From Paenibacillus faecalis (GTDB taxonomy: Bacteria; Bacillota; Bacilli; Paenibacillales; Paenibacillaceae): 64,000 nucleotides of DNA. Both the position numbers and the translations under genes were made by a program. The notes beneath the pieces were generated by a model. The model did no database searches. It was not told the origin of the DNA and saw only the letters and a program-made list of their open reading frames with translations. This document shows, piece by piece, positions 38,979-48,237 of the stretch. Location: the NCBI RefSeq assembly GCF_900289175.1, contig NZ_LT985747.1, positions 3,255,624 through 3,319,623 on the forward strand, given 5' to 3'. Each line of letters starts with the position of its first letter. Within the stretch, counting starts at the first letter, position 1.

Positions 38979-39001
38979 TAACCATGGAAGATCCATGGTT
39001 A
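38979..39001 (-). terminator. Terminator after speD
   Basis: Perfect 10-bp stem TAACCATGGA/TCCATGGTTA with a 3-base loop, then TTTATTTTT on the minus strand. Confidence 0.85.
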
Positions 39002-39028
39002 TCGGTATACGTTATTTAAGACGACATC

Positions 39029-39427
39029 TTACACCAGTTCGGTCTGTTTCATATCGGGCGTTTCGACAGTCAGTTCGCCTAAACCGCGCACGATCTTCTT
39101 CGCATAACATTTTTCAGGTTTCAAAACGGATACCAGGTAATCAATTGCCAATTGTGGATCTACCGTTTCCCCGCAGGTATAACAATCAATTGCAGCAAAC
39201 CCTCTCTCAGGGTAGGTGTGAATAGAGAGATGGCTCTCCGACAGCAGTACAAGCACAGTCGCACCTTGCGGCTCAAACTGCTTGGACTGAACGGACATTA
39301 CCGTTGCTCCGCAGGCTTCAGCGGCTTCCACCATCTGAGCTTGCAAAAATTCAGCATTGTTCAGCAGTTCAAAGTCGACTCCCCAAGTATCAACAGCAAC
39401 GTGTCTTCCGAAAGTTGAGTATTCCAT
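39029..39427 (-). CDS. speD: S-adenosylmethionine decarboxylase proenzyme
   Basis: Makes decarboxylated SAM, the aminopropyl donor for spermidine. The 132-residue protein is the short SpeH-type enzyme. Self-cleavage occurs at Glu-Ser in LLSESHLSIHTYPERG (Ser65), giving the pyruvoyl group. The catalytic Cys region IDCYTCGE is present. ATG 39427 follows GGGGGAAGCC. It is monocistronic with its own terminator. No spermidine synthase gene is adjacent. Confidence 0.96.
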   Translation of the reverse strand: MEYSTFGRHVAVDTWGVDFELLNNAEFLQAQMVEAAEACGATVMSVQSKQFEPQGATVLVLLSESHLSIHTYPERGFAAIDCYTCGETVDPQLAIDYLVSVLKPEKCYAKKIVRGLGELTVETPDMKQTELV

Positions 39428-39574
39428 CTTCCGGCTTCCCCCTTCCTAGGAATAAAATGTTTGAAAAATTTCATCCGCTAGGACCTACGTCATTCACTTC
39501 CCGAGGGAATAATCTCTCGCAACATTACATGTCCTGAGTGAATCCTGGTTCCTATATTCTTTTCAACGAGATTA

Positions 39575-39603
39575 AAAATAACATCAAAAGGGGGTAAATG
39601 CAA
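39575..39603 (-). promoter_or_regulatory. Possible sigma-A promoter of speD
   Basis: On the minus strand TTGCAT (39603-39598) and TATTTT (39580-39575) are 17 bases apart. It would leave a leader of about 140 bases. The rest of 39428-39665 shows nothing else I can name. Confidence 0.4.
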
Positions 39604-39669
39604 TACATTTTTTAAAAAATGGCAATAATTATTTTACAGGAATGAAAAACCTACAACTTCGATCATATA

Positions 39670-39704
39670 AAAAAGCCCCCGAATAAATACGGTAGGCTTT
39701 GTTC
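39670..39704 (-). terminator. Terminator after the 39721-40311 gene
   Basis: AAAGCC..CCG pairs with CGG..GGCTTT around an AT-rich loop and is followed on the minus strand by six T. Confidence 0.65.
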
Positions 39705-39720
39705 ATTCATCATTATTTGC

Positions 39721-40311
39721 TTAGGCCTCTAGTACGAACAATCGCTGATTATATTTCCGAAGCTGTTCATCGATATTCCCGATATCCGACACTGCAACAG
39801 CAGCGATCCTCTGATCCAGAAGATCATTAATGTTCCGGTGGATGGACTCGATCTCTTTCTCCGTTTCATTGCTGTTGTACAAACGCTGCAGTTCACCTGC
39901 TGTATCCTTGTACTCGTAGACCAGACTGCATCCGTCTTCTGACAGCTGTGTAATGCGCCTTACTGCTCCACCAAGATAGTCGTAGCTCATGATAAATCCA
40001 CGATAAATGCGGTTTACCTTACCCGAACCTTTGAACGCAGTAAAAATCCTGCGTACAGCATTGGTCAGATGTGGAGTTATCACGCGGCAGGACAGCTCAC
40101 AGACATATAAGCCATCGCCCCGTAGTTCAAAAGGCATATGAACTTCTTCCCCGCTTTCATCTTCGAGCACAATCTCCTGCCCTCCGCCTTCCATTACCTT
40201 AACCCTAAAATTAATCTGGGATGCTATGGTGCTTTGCAGAAATTGAGTCATTTGAACATCCGTCATTTGCATTATTGCATTGACATACTCTGTGGCTAAC
40301 CTATGAGCCAT
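39721..40311 (-). CDS. Uncharacterised conserved-looking cytosolic protein
   Basis: I do not recognise the family with certainty. The 196-residue protein has no signal peptide or membrane segment. It has an N-terminal helix (MAHRLATEYVNAIMQMTDVQM), a beta-rich middle with many paired polar residues (VKVMEGGGQEIVLEDESGEE), and a helical C-terminal part (SNETEKEIESIHRNINDLLDQR). ATG 40311 follows TTGAGGAGA; the longer frame to 40404 adds an implausible hydrophobic N-terminus. It lies alone between speD and engB and ends with its own terminator. Domain layout suggests a small regulatory or binding protein, but there is no catalytic motif. Confidence 0.75.
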   Translation of the reverse strand: MAHRLATEYVNAIMQMTDVQMTQFLQSTIASQINFRVKVMEGGGQEIVLEDESGEEVHMPFELRGDGLYVCELSCRVITPHLTNAVRRIFTAFKGSGKVNRIYRGFIMSYDYLGGAVRRITQLSEDGCSLVYEYKDTAGELQRLYNSNETEKEIESIHRNINDLLDQRIAAVAVSDIGNIDEQLRKYNQRLFVLEA

Positions 40312-40521
40312 AAAAATCTCCTCAATTCTTTTAACAATCCTTACAATTATTATAACGCAGGCAGAAAGTTTTTTTCTTGTCAGCAGATGGAGATTATTCA
40401 GCAAATTTCATAAAAAAACGGATTAAGCGGGAATTTCCTTCACGTTATCAACGGGATTCTCATTTTCATGCAGAAAAAACACTGTATCTCTACGGTATGA
40501 ATAAAAAAATTCTCGGTCGTC

Positions 40522-41124
40522 TCATTCGCTTTCCGATTCCAGGTTGGCGTAGGACTTGATAATGTCCCATAATTCATCCTTGCCCAAACCGTTTTCGGAT
40601 GAAAACATAACCATCGAATGCTGCGGCTGAAAGCCCAAGGCTTCCTTTATTATCTTCACATGTTTGGGCCAACGGGTTTTCGGGATTTTATCCGCTTTCG
40701 TCGCCACCACACATACATCCAGGCCGTAATGCTGAAGCCAGCCGTACATGTTGATATCATCTTTTGAAGGAGGATGACGAAGATCAACAACAAGCAGGAC
40801 CAACTTCAACTCCTTGCGATTCAGCAAATATTTCTCGATCATTTCGCCAAAAGCAGCACGCTGTGTTTTGGACACCTTCGCATAACCATACCCCGGAAAA
40901 TCGACCAAATATAGATCATCATTCACTCGATAATAGTTCAATTGCTGAGTTTTACCCGGAGTCGCGCTAGTACGGGCCAGATTTTTACGGGAAAGCATCC
41001 TGTTAATTAGCGAAGACTTGCCCACGTTGGAACGCCCTGCCAGAGCAATCTCCGGCAAGGCGTCTACAGGGTACTGGTCAGGACGAACAGCGCTGATGAC
41101 AAACTCTGATTTTGTAACCTTCAT
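40522..41124 (-). CDS. engB: Ribosome biogenesis GTPase EngB/YsxC
   Basis: Essential GTPase for late 50S assembly. The 200-residue protein has P-loop [12 protein letters not shown], switch [25 protein letters not shown], and TKADKIPK. The gene follows lonA by 15 bases, as in Bacillus. Confidence 0.97.
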   Translation of the reverse strand: MKVTKSEFVISAVRPDQYPVDALPEIALAGRSNVGKSSLINRMLSRKNLARTSATPGKTQQLNYYRVNDDLYLVDFPGYGYAKVSKTQRAAFGEMIEKYLLNRKELKLVLLVVDLRHPPSKDDINMYGWLQHYGLDVCVVATKADKIPKTRWPKHVKIIKEALGFQPQHSMVMFSSENGLGKDELWDIIKSYANLESESE

Positions 41125-41139
41125 ATTCAGTATTCCTCT

Positions 41140-43476
41140 CTAATGCACTCCCGCCTGCTCCACCAGCGCATGCTGAAGCACTTGATCCATATGGGATACG
41201 GGAATAAATTCAACATCGTTCTTTACACTGTCCGGGATATCGCGCAAATCCCTTTCGTTATCTTTTGGGAGCAGGATTTTTTTGTAGCCGGCCCGGTGAG
41301 CGGCAAGCGACTTCTCCTTCAGTCCGCCAATTGGCAGCACCCTTCCGCGCAAAGTGATCTCACCGGTCATGGCAACATCACGTGCTACATGGCGCTTGGT
41401 TAAAGATGATATGAGCGCAGTAGCAATTGTAATTCCTGCAGATGGGCCATCTTTCGGTATAGCTCCCTCCGGAATATGGATGTGTACATCCAGCTTTTCA
41501 TGAAAATCAGACTCGATACCAAGCTCCTGCGCTTTGGAACGCGTGTAGCTAAACGCGGCTTGAGCTGATTCCTTCATAACATCACCAAGTTTACCCGTGA
41601 GCGTCAGCTTTCCTGTACCCGGAACAACCGTGACTTCAATGGTGAGTGTATCACCGCCAACCTCGGTCCAAGCAAGCCCTGTTACACTGCCCACCTGATC
41701 TTCAAGCTCTGCCATTCCGTAGCGGAACTTCGGAATGCCAAGATAGTCCTTGATATCCTCTTCACCGATCGTCACTTTTTCCGTATGATCAGTTACGATT
41801 TGTTTGGCTGTTTTCCGGCACAATGCTGCAATTTGCTGTTCCAGGTTCCGTACACCCGACTCTCGTGTATATTCCCGAATCACTTTAAGAATAGCATTCT
41901 CATCGATCTGCAGCTGCTCCGCCTCAAGCCCATGCTCTTTTTTCTGTTTCGGAATCAGATAACGCAGAGCAATTTGCAGCTTCTCCAGCTCCGTATACCC
42001 CGGAATATTAAGAACTTCCATCCGATCCAGTAACGGACGTGGAATATTATGCAGCACATTGGCTGTCGTAATAAACATAACCTGAGACAGATCAAACGGA
42101 ATTTCAATAAAATGATCGCTGAACGTATTGTTCTGTTCTGGGTCCAACACTTCCAGCAAAGCAGAAGATGGGTCTCCTCGAAAATCAGAAGCCATTTTAT
42201 CGATTTCATCAAGCAAAAACACAGGATTCTTTGAACCTGCATTCTTCATACCCTGAATAATTCTGCCTGGCATAGCACCGACATAGGTGCGTCTGTGACC
42301 TCGGATTTCCGCTTCATCGCGCACGCCGCCCAGAGATATACGAACGAACTTTCGTTCAAGAGAACGAGCAATAGATCGGGCCAATGAGGTCTTACCGACC
42401 CCTGGCGGACCTACAAGACAAAGAATCGGACCTTTCATTTTTTTCACTAGCTTCTGGACTGCCAAGTATTCCAAAACACGCTCTTTCGGCTTTTCAAGAC
42501 CGTAATGATCTTCATCCAGAACCTGCTCTGCCTTCACAATATCCAGATCGTCCTCGGTCTGCTTGGTCCATGGCAATGTGAGCAGCCAGTCCACATAGTT
42601 GCGAATAACGCCACCTTCAGCTGAACTGGAAGGCATCTTCTCCAGACGCTCAATTTCCTTCTCAACCTTCTCGCTAACACGCTCTGGAAGGTTAAGCTCC
42701 TTCAGCTGACTGCGAAGCTCCTCAACTTCACCTGCACGTCCTTCTTTTTCACCCAACTCTTTCTGAATTGCTTTCATTTGCTCGCGCAGATAGTATTCTT
42801 TCTGCGTCTTTTCCATCTGTTTCTTGACCCGCTGATTGATCTTGCGTTCAAGCTCCAGCACTTCGCGCTCATTGTTCAAAATATCAAGCAGCTTCTCAAG
42901 ACGTTTCTGAACATCGATCGTTTCTAAAATCTCTTGCTTATCCTTAATCTTCAAAGATAGATGGCTTGTAATCACGTCCGCAAGTCGGCCCGGCTCTTCG
43001 ATATCGGATACCGCAGCCAGTGTCTCAGGCGTCACTTTTTTGGACAGATTAATGTAATTCTCGAATTGGTTCAGAACCGTTCTCATGAGAGCGGCTACTT
43101 CGGAATCATTGTTCTCCTCTTCAGGAAGTTCGCGTGCAAGAACTTCGTAATATTCCTCGTTATCCGTATATTGAATAATCTCCGCCCGTTCCATACCTTC
43201 CACAAGCACACGTATGGTACCGTTCGGAAGCTTGAGCATTTGTCTTACGTTGGCTACTGTGCCAATCCGAAAAATATCCTCTTGCGTTGGTTCTTCAATG
43301 TTCACTTCCGATTGAGAACATAGGAGAATCAAATTGTCTTCAACCATCGCTTTTTCTAATGCCTTAACGGATTTCTCCCGCCCTACATCCAAATGCAGCA
43401 CCATGCTTGGATAAACCAGAAGTCCTCTCAAAGGCAGTAAAGGAAAACGACGACCTTTGGATTTACTTGGTCCCAT
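41140..43476 (-). CDS. lonA: ATP-dependent protease La (LonA)
   Basis: Cytosolic AAA+ serine protease that degrades misfolded and regulatory proteins. The 778-residue protein has the N-terminal LAN domain ([22 protein letters not shown]), Walker [14 protein letters not shown], Walker [10 protein letters not shown], and the Ser-Lys dyad in [15 protein letters not shown] with the Lys near [13 protein letters not shown]. The frame opens at 43512, but GGAGGTGTG precedes ATG 43476. Downstream of lonB. Confidence 0.97.
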   Translation of the reverse strand: MGPSKSKGRRFPLLPLRGLLVYPSMVLHLDVGREKSVKALEKAMVEDNLILLCSQSEVNIEEPTQEDIFRIGTVANVRQMLKLPNGTIRVLVEGMERAEIIQYTDNEEYYEVLARELPEEENNDSEVAALMRTVLNQFENYINLSKKVTPETLAAVSDIEEPGRLADVITSHLSLKIKDKQEILETIDVQKRLEKLLDILNNEREVLELERKINQRVKKQMEKTQKEYYLREQMKAIQKELGEKEGRAGEVEELRSQLKELNLPERVSEKVEKEIERLEKMPSSSAEGGVIRNYVDWLLTLPWTKQTEDDLDIVKAEQVLDEDHYGLEKPKERVLEYLAVQKLVKKMKGPILCLVGPPGVGKTSLARSIARSLERKFVRISLGGVRDEAEIRGHRRTYVGAMPGRIIQGMKNAGSKNPVFLLDEIDKMASDFRGDPSSALLEVLDPEQNNTFSDHFIEIPFDLSQVMFITTANVLHNIPRPLLDRMEVLNIPGYTELEKLQIALRYLIPKQKKEHGLEAEQLQIDENAILKVIREYTRESGVRNLEQQIAALCRKTAKQIVTDHTEKVTIGEEDIKDYLGIPKFRYGMAELEDQVGSVTGLAWTEVGGDTLTIEVTVVPGTGKLTLTGKLGDVMKESAQAAFSYTRSKAQELGIESDFHEKLDVHIHIPEGAIPKDGPSAGITIATALISSLTKRHVARDVAMTGEITLRGRVLPIGGLKEKSLAAHRAGYKKILLPKDNERDLRDIPDSVKNDVEFIPVSHMDQVLQHALVEQAGVH

Positions 43477-43560
43477 CGCTTTCACACCTCCAATGGCTCT
43501 CAATGTTGACACTGTTCCTATTTTATCAAATCTTCATATAAAAAACCATTCAAGTAGGTG

Positions 43561-45288
43561 TTAACAGCTGCCGGCATCTGTAATCTTCCCATTTCGCGGC
43601 GGCGTGGCCTGGAGCAATGAAGGGGATGCCGCCGGAAATGATTCCGTTTGAGGCATTTGAACGACTCCCGGGGAAACAGCTCCCTTGAATACTTGAGCCA
43701 ACACTTCATCGACAGATTCAACCGGAATCACCCGCAGACCGTTCAAGTCCTCAAAGAAACTCTGCCAGTTATCCTTCGGGATGATCACGGTAGTAGCTCC
43801 AGCCTGGAACGCAGCCTCTACTTTCGCTATAACACCGCCAATCGGCTTTACTTTGCCGTGAATGCTGATCTCACCGGTCATAGCAATTTTATTATCTACT
43901 TCAACGTTTTTAATAGCAGATACAATCGCGGTTGCCATTGCAATCCCTGCGGAAGGACCATCGATAGGCGTCCCCCCCGGAAAATTGATATGCAGATCGA
44001 AATCCTTTGGTCTGTATCCCATCGCTCCAAGGACAGTCAGCACATTTTCGATTGAGCCCTTGGCCATGCTCTTCCGCCGAAGCTTACGGGAACCGCCTCC
44101 AAGCTCTTCCTCATCCACTACGCCAGTAATATTAAAAATGCCCTGGCCCTTTTCTGCAGGAACGGCTGACACTTCAATCTCCAGAAGCGCTCCCATATTT
44201 GGCCCATAAACCGCCAACCCGTTGACAAGGCCAACTTGAGGGCTTTCCGGAATCTTCCGATCCGGTCTTGGCTGCAGCTGACTGCTGCTCGCCACCCACT
44301 CGACATCGGCTGCCCGAAGGCTCTCCCGATTTTCTGTCAGCGCCAGTCCGGCCGCCAACTGGATCATGTTCACAGCCTCACGCCCATTGGTCGAATACCG
44401 CTTGACTACCTCTACCGCTTCAGGGCAAGGAAGCAAACCGATTTTTTGTATGGCATCCTCTGCAATCCTGCCGATCTCCTCTGGCAGCAAAGGTCTGAAA
44501 AATATCTCCATACAACGTGAGCGAAGTGCAGGCGTAATTTCTTCCGGCGACCGCGTTGTCGCACCGACCAACCGAAAGTCGGCAGGCAGCCCGTTTTGAA
44601 AAATATCATGAATATACGCCGGCGTGTTGGCATCTTCTGAATTGTAATACGCACTTTCGAGAAGCACCTTGCGATCCTCCAGAACCTTTAACAGCTTATT
44701 CATCTGGATCGGATGCAATTCACCGATTTCATCAACAAATAAAATTCCCCCATGCGCTTTGGTCACAGCACCTGGCTTAGGCTGCGGAACCCCGGCTACC
44801 CCCATCGCTCCAGCACCTTGATAAATCGGATCATGGACAGAACCGATCAGCGGATCAGCGATCCCCCGTTCGTCAAAACGTGCAGTTGTTGCATCGATTT
44901 CCGTAAACTTGGCGTCCTGCTTAAAAGGAGATTGCGGGTTTTTCTTCGCTTCTTCCATGACTACCCGTGCCGCTGCGGTCTTGCCTACCCCAGGAGGTCC
45001 ATACACAATAACATGCTGGGGATTGGCACTGCACAGCGCCGCCTTTAAAGCACGAAGGCCATCCTTTTGACCGACGATGTCGTCCATCGTCTGTGGGCGT
45101 GTCTTCTCAGCCAGCGGTTTCGTCAATGATATTGAACGAAGCTTACGGAGTTTATCCAACTCTTTACGCGACTCCCGATCGACTGCTGTTTTACTCGTTT
45201 TTTGTCCTCGCAACAAGTTCCAAAAATAAATGCCGATAATCACTGCAAAAAACAGCTGAACCAGCATGATCAAAACATTCAGATTCAT
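43561..45288 (-). CDS. lonB: LonB-type AAA+ protease (sporulation-linked)
   Basis: Membrane-anchored Lon homologue, in B. subtilis forespore-expressed. The 575-residue protein has one N-terminal helix (MLVQLFFAVIIGIYFWNLL), Walker [15 protein letters not shown], Walker B ILFVDEIGELH, and the protease site GTPIDGPSAGIAMATAI. It lacks the long LonA N-domain. The C-terminal tail is Pro/Ser-rich. ATG 45288 has GAGGAATAA upstream. Confidence 0.95.
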   Translation of the reverse strand: MNLNVLIMLVQLFFAVIIGIYFWNLLRGQKTSKTAVDRESRKELDKLRKLRSISLTKPLAEKTRPQTMDDIVGQKDGLRALKAALCSANPQHVIVYGPPGVGKTAAARVVMEEAKKNPQSPFKQDAKFTEIDATTARFDERGIADPLIGSVHDPIYQGAGAMGVAGVPQPKPGAVTKAHGGILFVDEIGELHPIQMNKLLKVLEDRKVLLESAYYNSEDANTPAYIHDIFQNGLPADFRLVGATTRSPEEITPALRSRCMEIFFRPLLPEEIGRIAEDAIQKIGLLPCPEAVEVVKRYSTNGREAVNMIQLAAGLALTENRESLRAADVEWVASSSQLQPRPDRKIPESPQVGLVNGLAVYGPNMGALLEIEVSAVPAEKGQGIFNITGVVDEEELGGGSRKLRRKSMAKGSIENVLTVLGAMGYRPKDFDLHINFPGGTPIDGPSAGIAMATAIVSAIKNVEVDNKIAMTGEISIHGKVKPIGGVIAKVEAAFQAGATTVIIPKDNWQSFFEDLNGLRVIPVESVDEVLAQVFKGAVSPGVVQMPQTESFPAASPSLLQATPPRNGKITDAGSC

Positions 45289-45536
45289 AATTTATTCCTC
45301 CCGTTTTCCATTATGTCAAAACGTTAATACATGGTAGTATTGCCTGTTTATCGGCTGGTAAAACGACTCATGGAAAGGAAAAACAAAGAATCTGAAAATA
45401 AAGTGTACACTGAAAGGAAGATGCTAAGCGTACGAAATCGTTCCTACAATCGCTCTTGCCTTAACCATCCGTCTGCTTATGAAGCTTAAGCGCAAACCAC
45501 AAAGATAAAAAAGGCCACCCAAGAATAAATCCTGAA

Positions 45537-45587
45537 CTGCACCCCAATTGTTAGACACACTCTAACAGTTGGGGGTGCAGTTTTTTT
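45537..45587 (+). promoter_or_regulatory. Hairpin in the IS left end that hides the transposase ribosome site
   Basis: A 19-20 bp stem (45537-45555 with 45561-45580, one bulge and one wobble) has a 5-base loop and is followed by seven T up to the ATG at 45588. GGGGGTG, the only SD-like stretch for orfA, is inside the right arm. Transcripts arriving from outside would be terminated or not translated. Confidence 0.75.
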
Positions 45588-46118
45588 ATGACTAAATTTA
45601 CGAAAGATAGTAAATTGGCGATAATTCAAGGGTATGACCCTGATCTTATATCGCAGACGGAATACGCAAATCAAATGGGCGTTACTAAGTCCCAATTCCA
45701 ATATTGGTTGAAGCTCTATGAGATGCATGGTCAGTCAGCCTTTATTAACGGCTATACAAATTATCCGGCAAGCTTTAAACTGGACGTACTCAATCATATG
45801 GCTCAATCAGACGCTTCTCTCATGGATACCGCTGCTCTGTTCAACCTTCCGGACTTCTCCATGTTGTATTCCTGGCAGAAAAAGATGGAGACAGGCGGTC
45901 TAGAAGCCCTTGAGCCAAAAAAGAAGGGGCGTCCATCCATGAAGAAAGATTCCAATTCGTCTATCAAACGATCCGTAGTTGAAGGGTCTGACGAAGCACT
46001 TAAAGAACGTATCAAGCAGCTTGAAATGGAAAATGAGTATCTAAAAAAGTTGAATGCCTTAGTTCGAAACAAGGAAAAATCACCAAACAAGACAAAGCAC
46101 AAGTCGTCTGGGAACTGA
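45588..46118 (+). CDS. IS3-family transposase subunit OrfA
   Basis: DNA-binding part of the transposase. The 176-residue protein has two helix-turn-helix-like regions (about 20-45, ISQTEYANQMGVTKSQFQYW, and 65-95), a basic Lys/Pro/Ser linker, and a C-terminal heptad helix for multimerisation (LKERIKQLEMENEYLKKLN). The slippery sequence A-AAA-AAG at 46043-46049 allows -1 frameshifting into orfB, which gives the active OrfAB fusion. Confidence 0.92.
   Translation: MTKFTKDSKLAIIQGYDPDLISQTEYANQMGVTKSQFQYWLKLYEMHGQSAFINGYTNYPASFKLDVLNHMAQSDASLMDTAALFNLPDFSMLYSWQKKMETGGLEALEPKKKGRPSMKKDSNSSIKRSVVEGSDEALKERIKQLEMENEYLKKLNALVRNKEKSPNKTKHKSSGN
46043..46049 (+). promoter_or_regulatory. Programmed -1 frameshift site A-AAA-AAG
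   Basis: Canonical IS3-family heptamer in the orfA zero frame (CTA AAA AAG). The -1 frame is open from here through orfB without a stop. Confidence 0.85.
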
Positions 46119-46132
46119 GGCATAAATATCCG

Positions 46133-46942
46133 GTGATGGCACTCGTACAGCTGGCTGGTGTCCCGCGCAGCACCTATTACTACCTTATAGCACGTATGAA
46201 TCAACCAGATTTGAATACCGATTTGGAAGATGAAATTCAGTCAATTTACGCGGAACATGAGGGGCGTTACGGATATCGCCGTATTCGTGATGAACTGGTA
46301 ATCCGTGGATGGAAAGTAAACCATAAGAAGGTTCAGCGGCTCATGAAAAAGCTAGGCCTTAGATGCCTAGTCCGCATGAAAAAGTATAAGTCGTATAAAG
46401 GGACAGTGGGCAAGATTGCACCGAATCATCTGGACCGCCAGTTCACGGCGGAGGCGCCAAATGAGAAATGGGTGACGGACATCACGGAGTTTAAGTTGTT
46501 TGGAGAAAAGCTGTATCTATCACCCATTTTGGACTTATTCAACGGGGAGATTATCACCTATACCATTGGTTCACGACCAACATATTCTCTGGTATCTGAA
46601 ATGCTGGATGCAGGACTGAAGCGTCTGCCGGAAGAGCACCATCTTCTTCTTCATTCAGATCAAGGATGGCATTACCAAATGAAGCCGTATCGCCATGCGC
46701 TTAAGTCGAGAGGCATTCTCCAGAGCATGTCACGAAAAGGGAATTGTTACGATAATGCCGTCATAGAGAATTTCTTCGGTATTCTCAAGTCGGAGTTTCT
46801 GTACTGTAAAGAGTTTGAAAATGTGGAACATTTCAAGAAAGAACTGAAAAAATATATTGAATACTACAATACTAAACGGTTGAAGGCAAAATTCAAAATG
46901 AGTCCGGTACAGTACCGAACTCATTTTGAGAAAGCTGCCTGA
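46133..46942 (+). CDS. IS3-family transposase subunit OrfB (DDE catalytic domain)
   Basis: The frame lies -1 to orfA and is open upstream to the slippery site; the ATG at 46133 is only the first in-frame ATG. Residues form a helix-turn-helix-like start (MALVQLAGVPRSTYYY) and the DDE domain: first Asp in WVTDITEF, second Asp in LLHSDQGWHYQM, and Glu in GNCYDNAVIENFFGILKSE. All catalytic residues are present. Confidence 0.93.
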   Translation: MMALVQLAGVPRSTYYYLIARMNQPDLNTDLEDEIQSIYAEHEGRYGYRRIRDELVIRGWKVNHKKVQRLMKKLGLRCLVRMKKYKSYKGTVGKIAPNHLDRQFTAEAPNEKWVTDITEFKLFGEKLYLSPILDLFNGEIITYTIGSRPTYSLVSEMLDAGLKRLPEEHHLLLHSDQGWHYQMKPYRHALKSRGILQSMSRKGNCYDNAVIENFFGILKSEFLYCKEFENVEHFKKELKKYIEYYNTKRLKAKFKMSPVQYRTHFEKAA

Positions 46943-47029
46943 TGAAATAACCGTGTCTAACTTTTGGGGGTCACTTCATCCTCAGGCAGCCTGTGTTTGT
47001 TTTGTTTAAGTTATAGTTATTTCGAGTGC

Positions 47030-48139
47030 TTACACTCCCGTTTTATGCTTCCGGCCAGGTATTTCTCCGGTTTCTTCATACACTTTGACGATATGATCGA
47101 TTTCTTTCTTCAACTCTTCAACCATCGTTTCTTCGGGAACTTTACGTATCATTTCCCCATAGCGGAACAGCAGGCCTTCTCCCCGTGCTCCTGCGATACC
47201 GATGTCAGCTTCTCGTGCCTCACCGGGACCGTTAACTGCACAGCCCAGAACAGAAACCTTAATCGGCACTTTAATATCAGCGATATATTCTTCCACCTCA
47301 TTAGCAATGGAGAACAGGTCAATGTCCAGTCTGCCGCATGTTGGACACGATACAAGAGTCGCAGCATCAGAAATCAGACCGAAAGTTTTCAGAAGTTGAC
47401 GGCCCACCTTAATTTCCTCAACCGGATCAGCACTCAAGGAAATGCGCATCGTACTTCCGATCCCCATGGATAACAATGCACCCATTCCAGCTGAACTTTT
47501 TACAGTTCCGGAGAACAATGTTCCTGCTTCAGTGATGCCAAGGTGCAGAGGATATGGTATAACCTCCGCAGCTTTAGTGTAGGCAGCAATAGCCATAGGC
47601 ACATCAGAGGCCTTTAGGGATACGATGATATCGTGGAAGTCCAGTTCCTCCAATATACCAATATGATACAGGGCGCTTTCCACCATACCTTCAGGCGTTG
47701 GATAACCATACTTCTCCAATAGGTGATTCTCCAGAGAGCCTGCGTTAACTCCGATACGAATCGGAATCCCTTTTTCTTTACATGCCTTTACAACAGCTTC
47801 TATTTTTTCCCGTTTTCCGATATTGCCCGGATTAATGCGAACTTTATCGATTCCGTTCTCAATAGCAGCAAGTGCCAACTTATAGTTGAAATGGATATCT
47901 GCAACCAATGGAATATGAATGCGTTTCTTAATTTCTTTAATGGCTGCAGCTGCCTCTTCATTATTTACGGTTACCCGTACAAGCTGACATCCGGCTTCTT
48001 CCAGACGCAATATTTCGGCAACCGTAGCTTCAACATCTGCCGTTTTGGTCGTGCACATGCTTTGAATGATGACTTCATTGCTTCCGCCAATCGTGAGATT
48101 TCCCACTTTTACGGGCCTTGTGTCTTGTCTCAAAAACAT
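47030..48139 (-). CDS. ispG: 4-hydroxy-3-methylbut-2-en-1-yl diphosphate synthase (flavodoxin)
   Basis: Iron-sulfur enzyme of the MEP isoprenoid pathway. The 369-residue protein is the short bacterial form. [13 protein letters not shown] and [28 protein letters not shown] mark the TIM barrel. The [4Fe-4S] ligands are in SCPTCGR and [11 protein letters not shown], with the fourth site being the usual Glu. ATG 48139 has AGAGGTT upstream. It lies between clpX and lonB, which is not its B. subtilis position. Its downstream terminator was split by the IS. Confidence 0.96.
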   Translation of the reverse strand: MFLRQDTRPVKVGNLTIGGSNEVIIQSMCTTKTADVEATVAEILRLEEAGCQLVRVTVNNEEAAAAIKEIKKRIHIPLVADIHFNYKLALAAIENGIDKVRINPGNIGKREKIEAVVKACKEKGIPIRIGVNAGSLENHLLEKYGYPTPEGMVESALYHIGILEELDFHDIIVSLKASDVPMAIAAYTKAAEVIPYPLHLGITEAGTLFSGTVKSSAGMGALLSMGIGSTMRISLSADPVEEIKVGRQLLKTFGLISDAATLVSCPTCGRLDIDLFSIANEVEEYIADIKVPIKVSVLGCAVNGPGEAREADIGIAGARGEGLLFRYGEMIRKVPEETMVEELKKEIDHIVKVYEETGEIPGRKHKTGV

Positions 48140-48167
48140 GGTTAAACCTCTCCCATATACACCAAAG

Positions 48168-48207
48168 CTCCACCACTGCCCGTCAATAACTGCAGGCAGA
48201 AGTGGAG
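48168..48207 (-). terminator. Possible terminator between clpX and ispG
   Basis: CTCCAC/GTGGAG plus CTGCC/GGCAG stem with a poor U tract (CTTTGG), so partial readthrough is likely. Confidence 0.4.
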
Positions 48208-48237
48208 ATCAGCATTGATTTTATTTCAAAACATGAA

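Larger units (their letters stand above)
38552..39028. other. Intergenic region upstream of hemA
   Basis: No coding frame is convincing. It holds the hemA promoter near 38646, one hairpin with a T tract (38817-38860) and the speD terminator (38979-39001). The stretch of about 120 bases between the two terminators is unexplained. Confidence 0.6.
45533..46978 (+). mobile_element. IS3-family insertion sequence (IS150-like), complete
   Basis: The 1446-bp element is bounded by imperfect 26-bp inverted repeats, 45533-45558 (TGAACTGCACCCC...) and 46953-46978 (reverse complement TGAAGTGACCCCC...). A 3-bp direct repeat TCC (45530-45532 and 46979-46981) flanks it, as expected for IS3-type target duplication. 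Two overlapping reading frames with a slippery site encode an intact DDE transposase, so the copy looks functional and recent. Confidence 0.92.

Noticed and set aside
40377..40559. 60-residue plus-strand frame between engB and the 39721 gene
   Set aside because: No ribosome site, overlaps the engB 3' end antisense.
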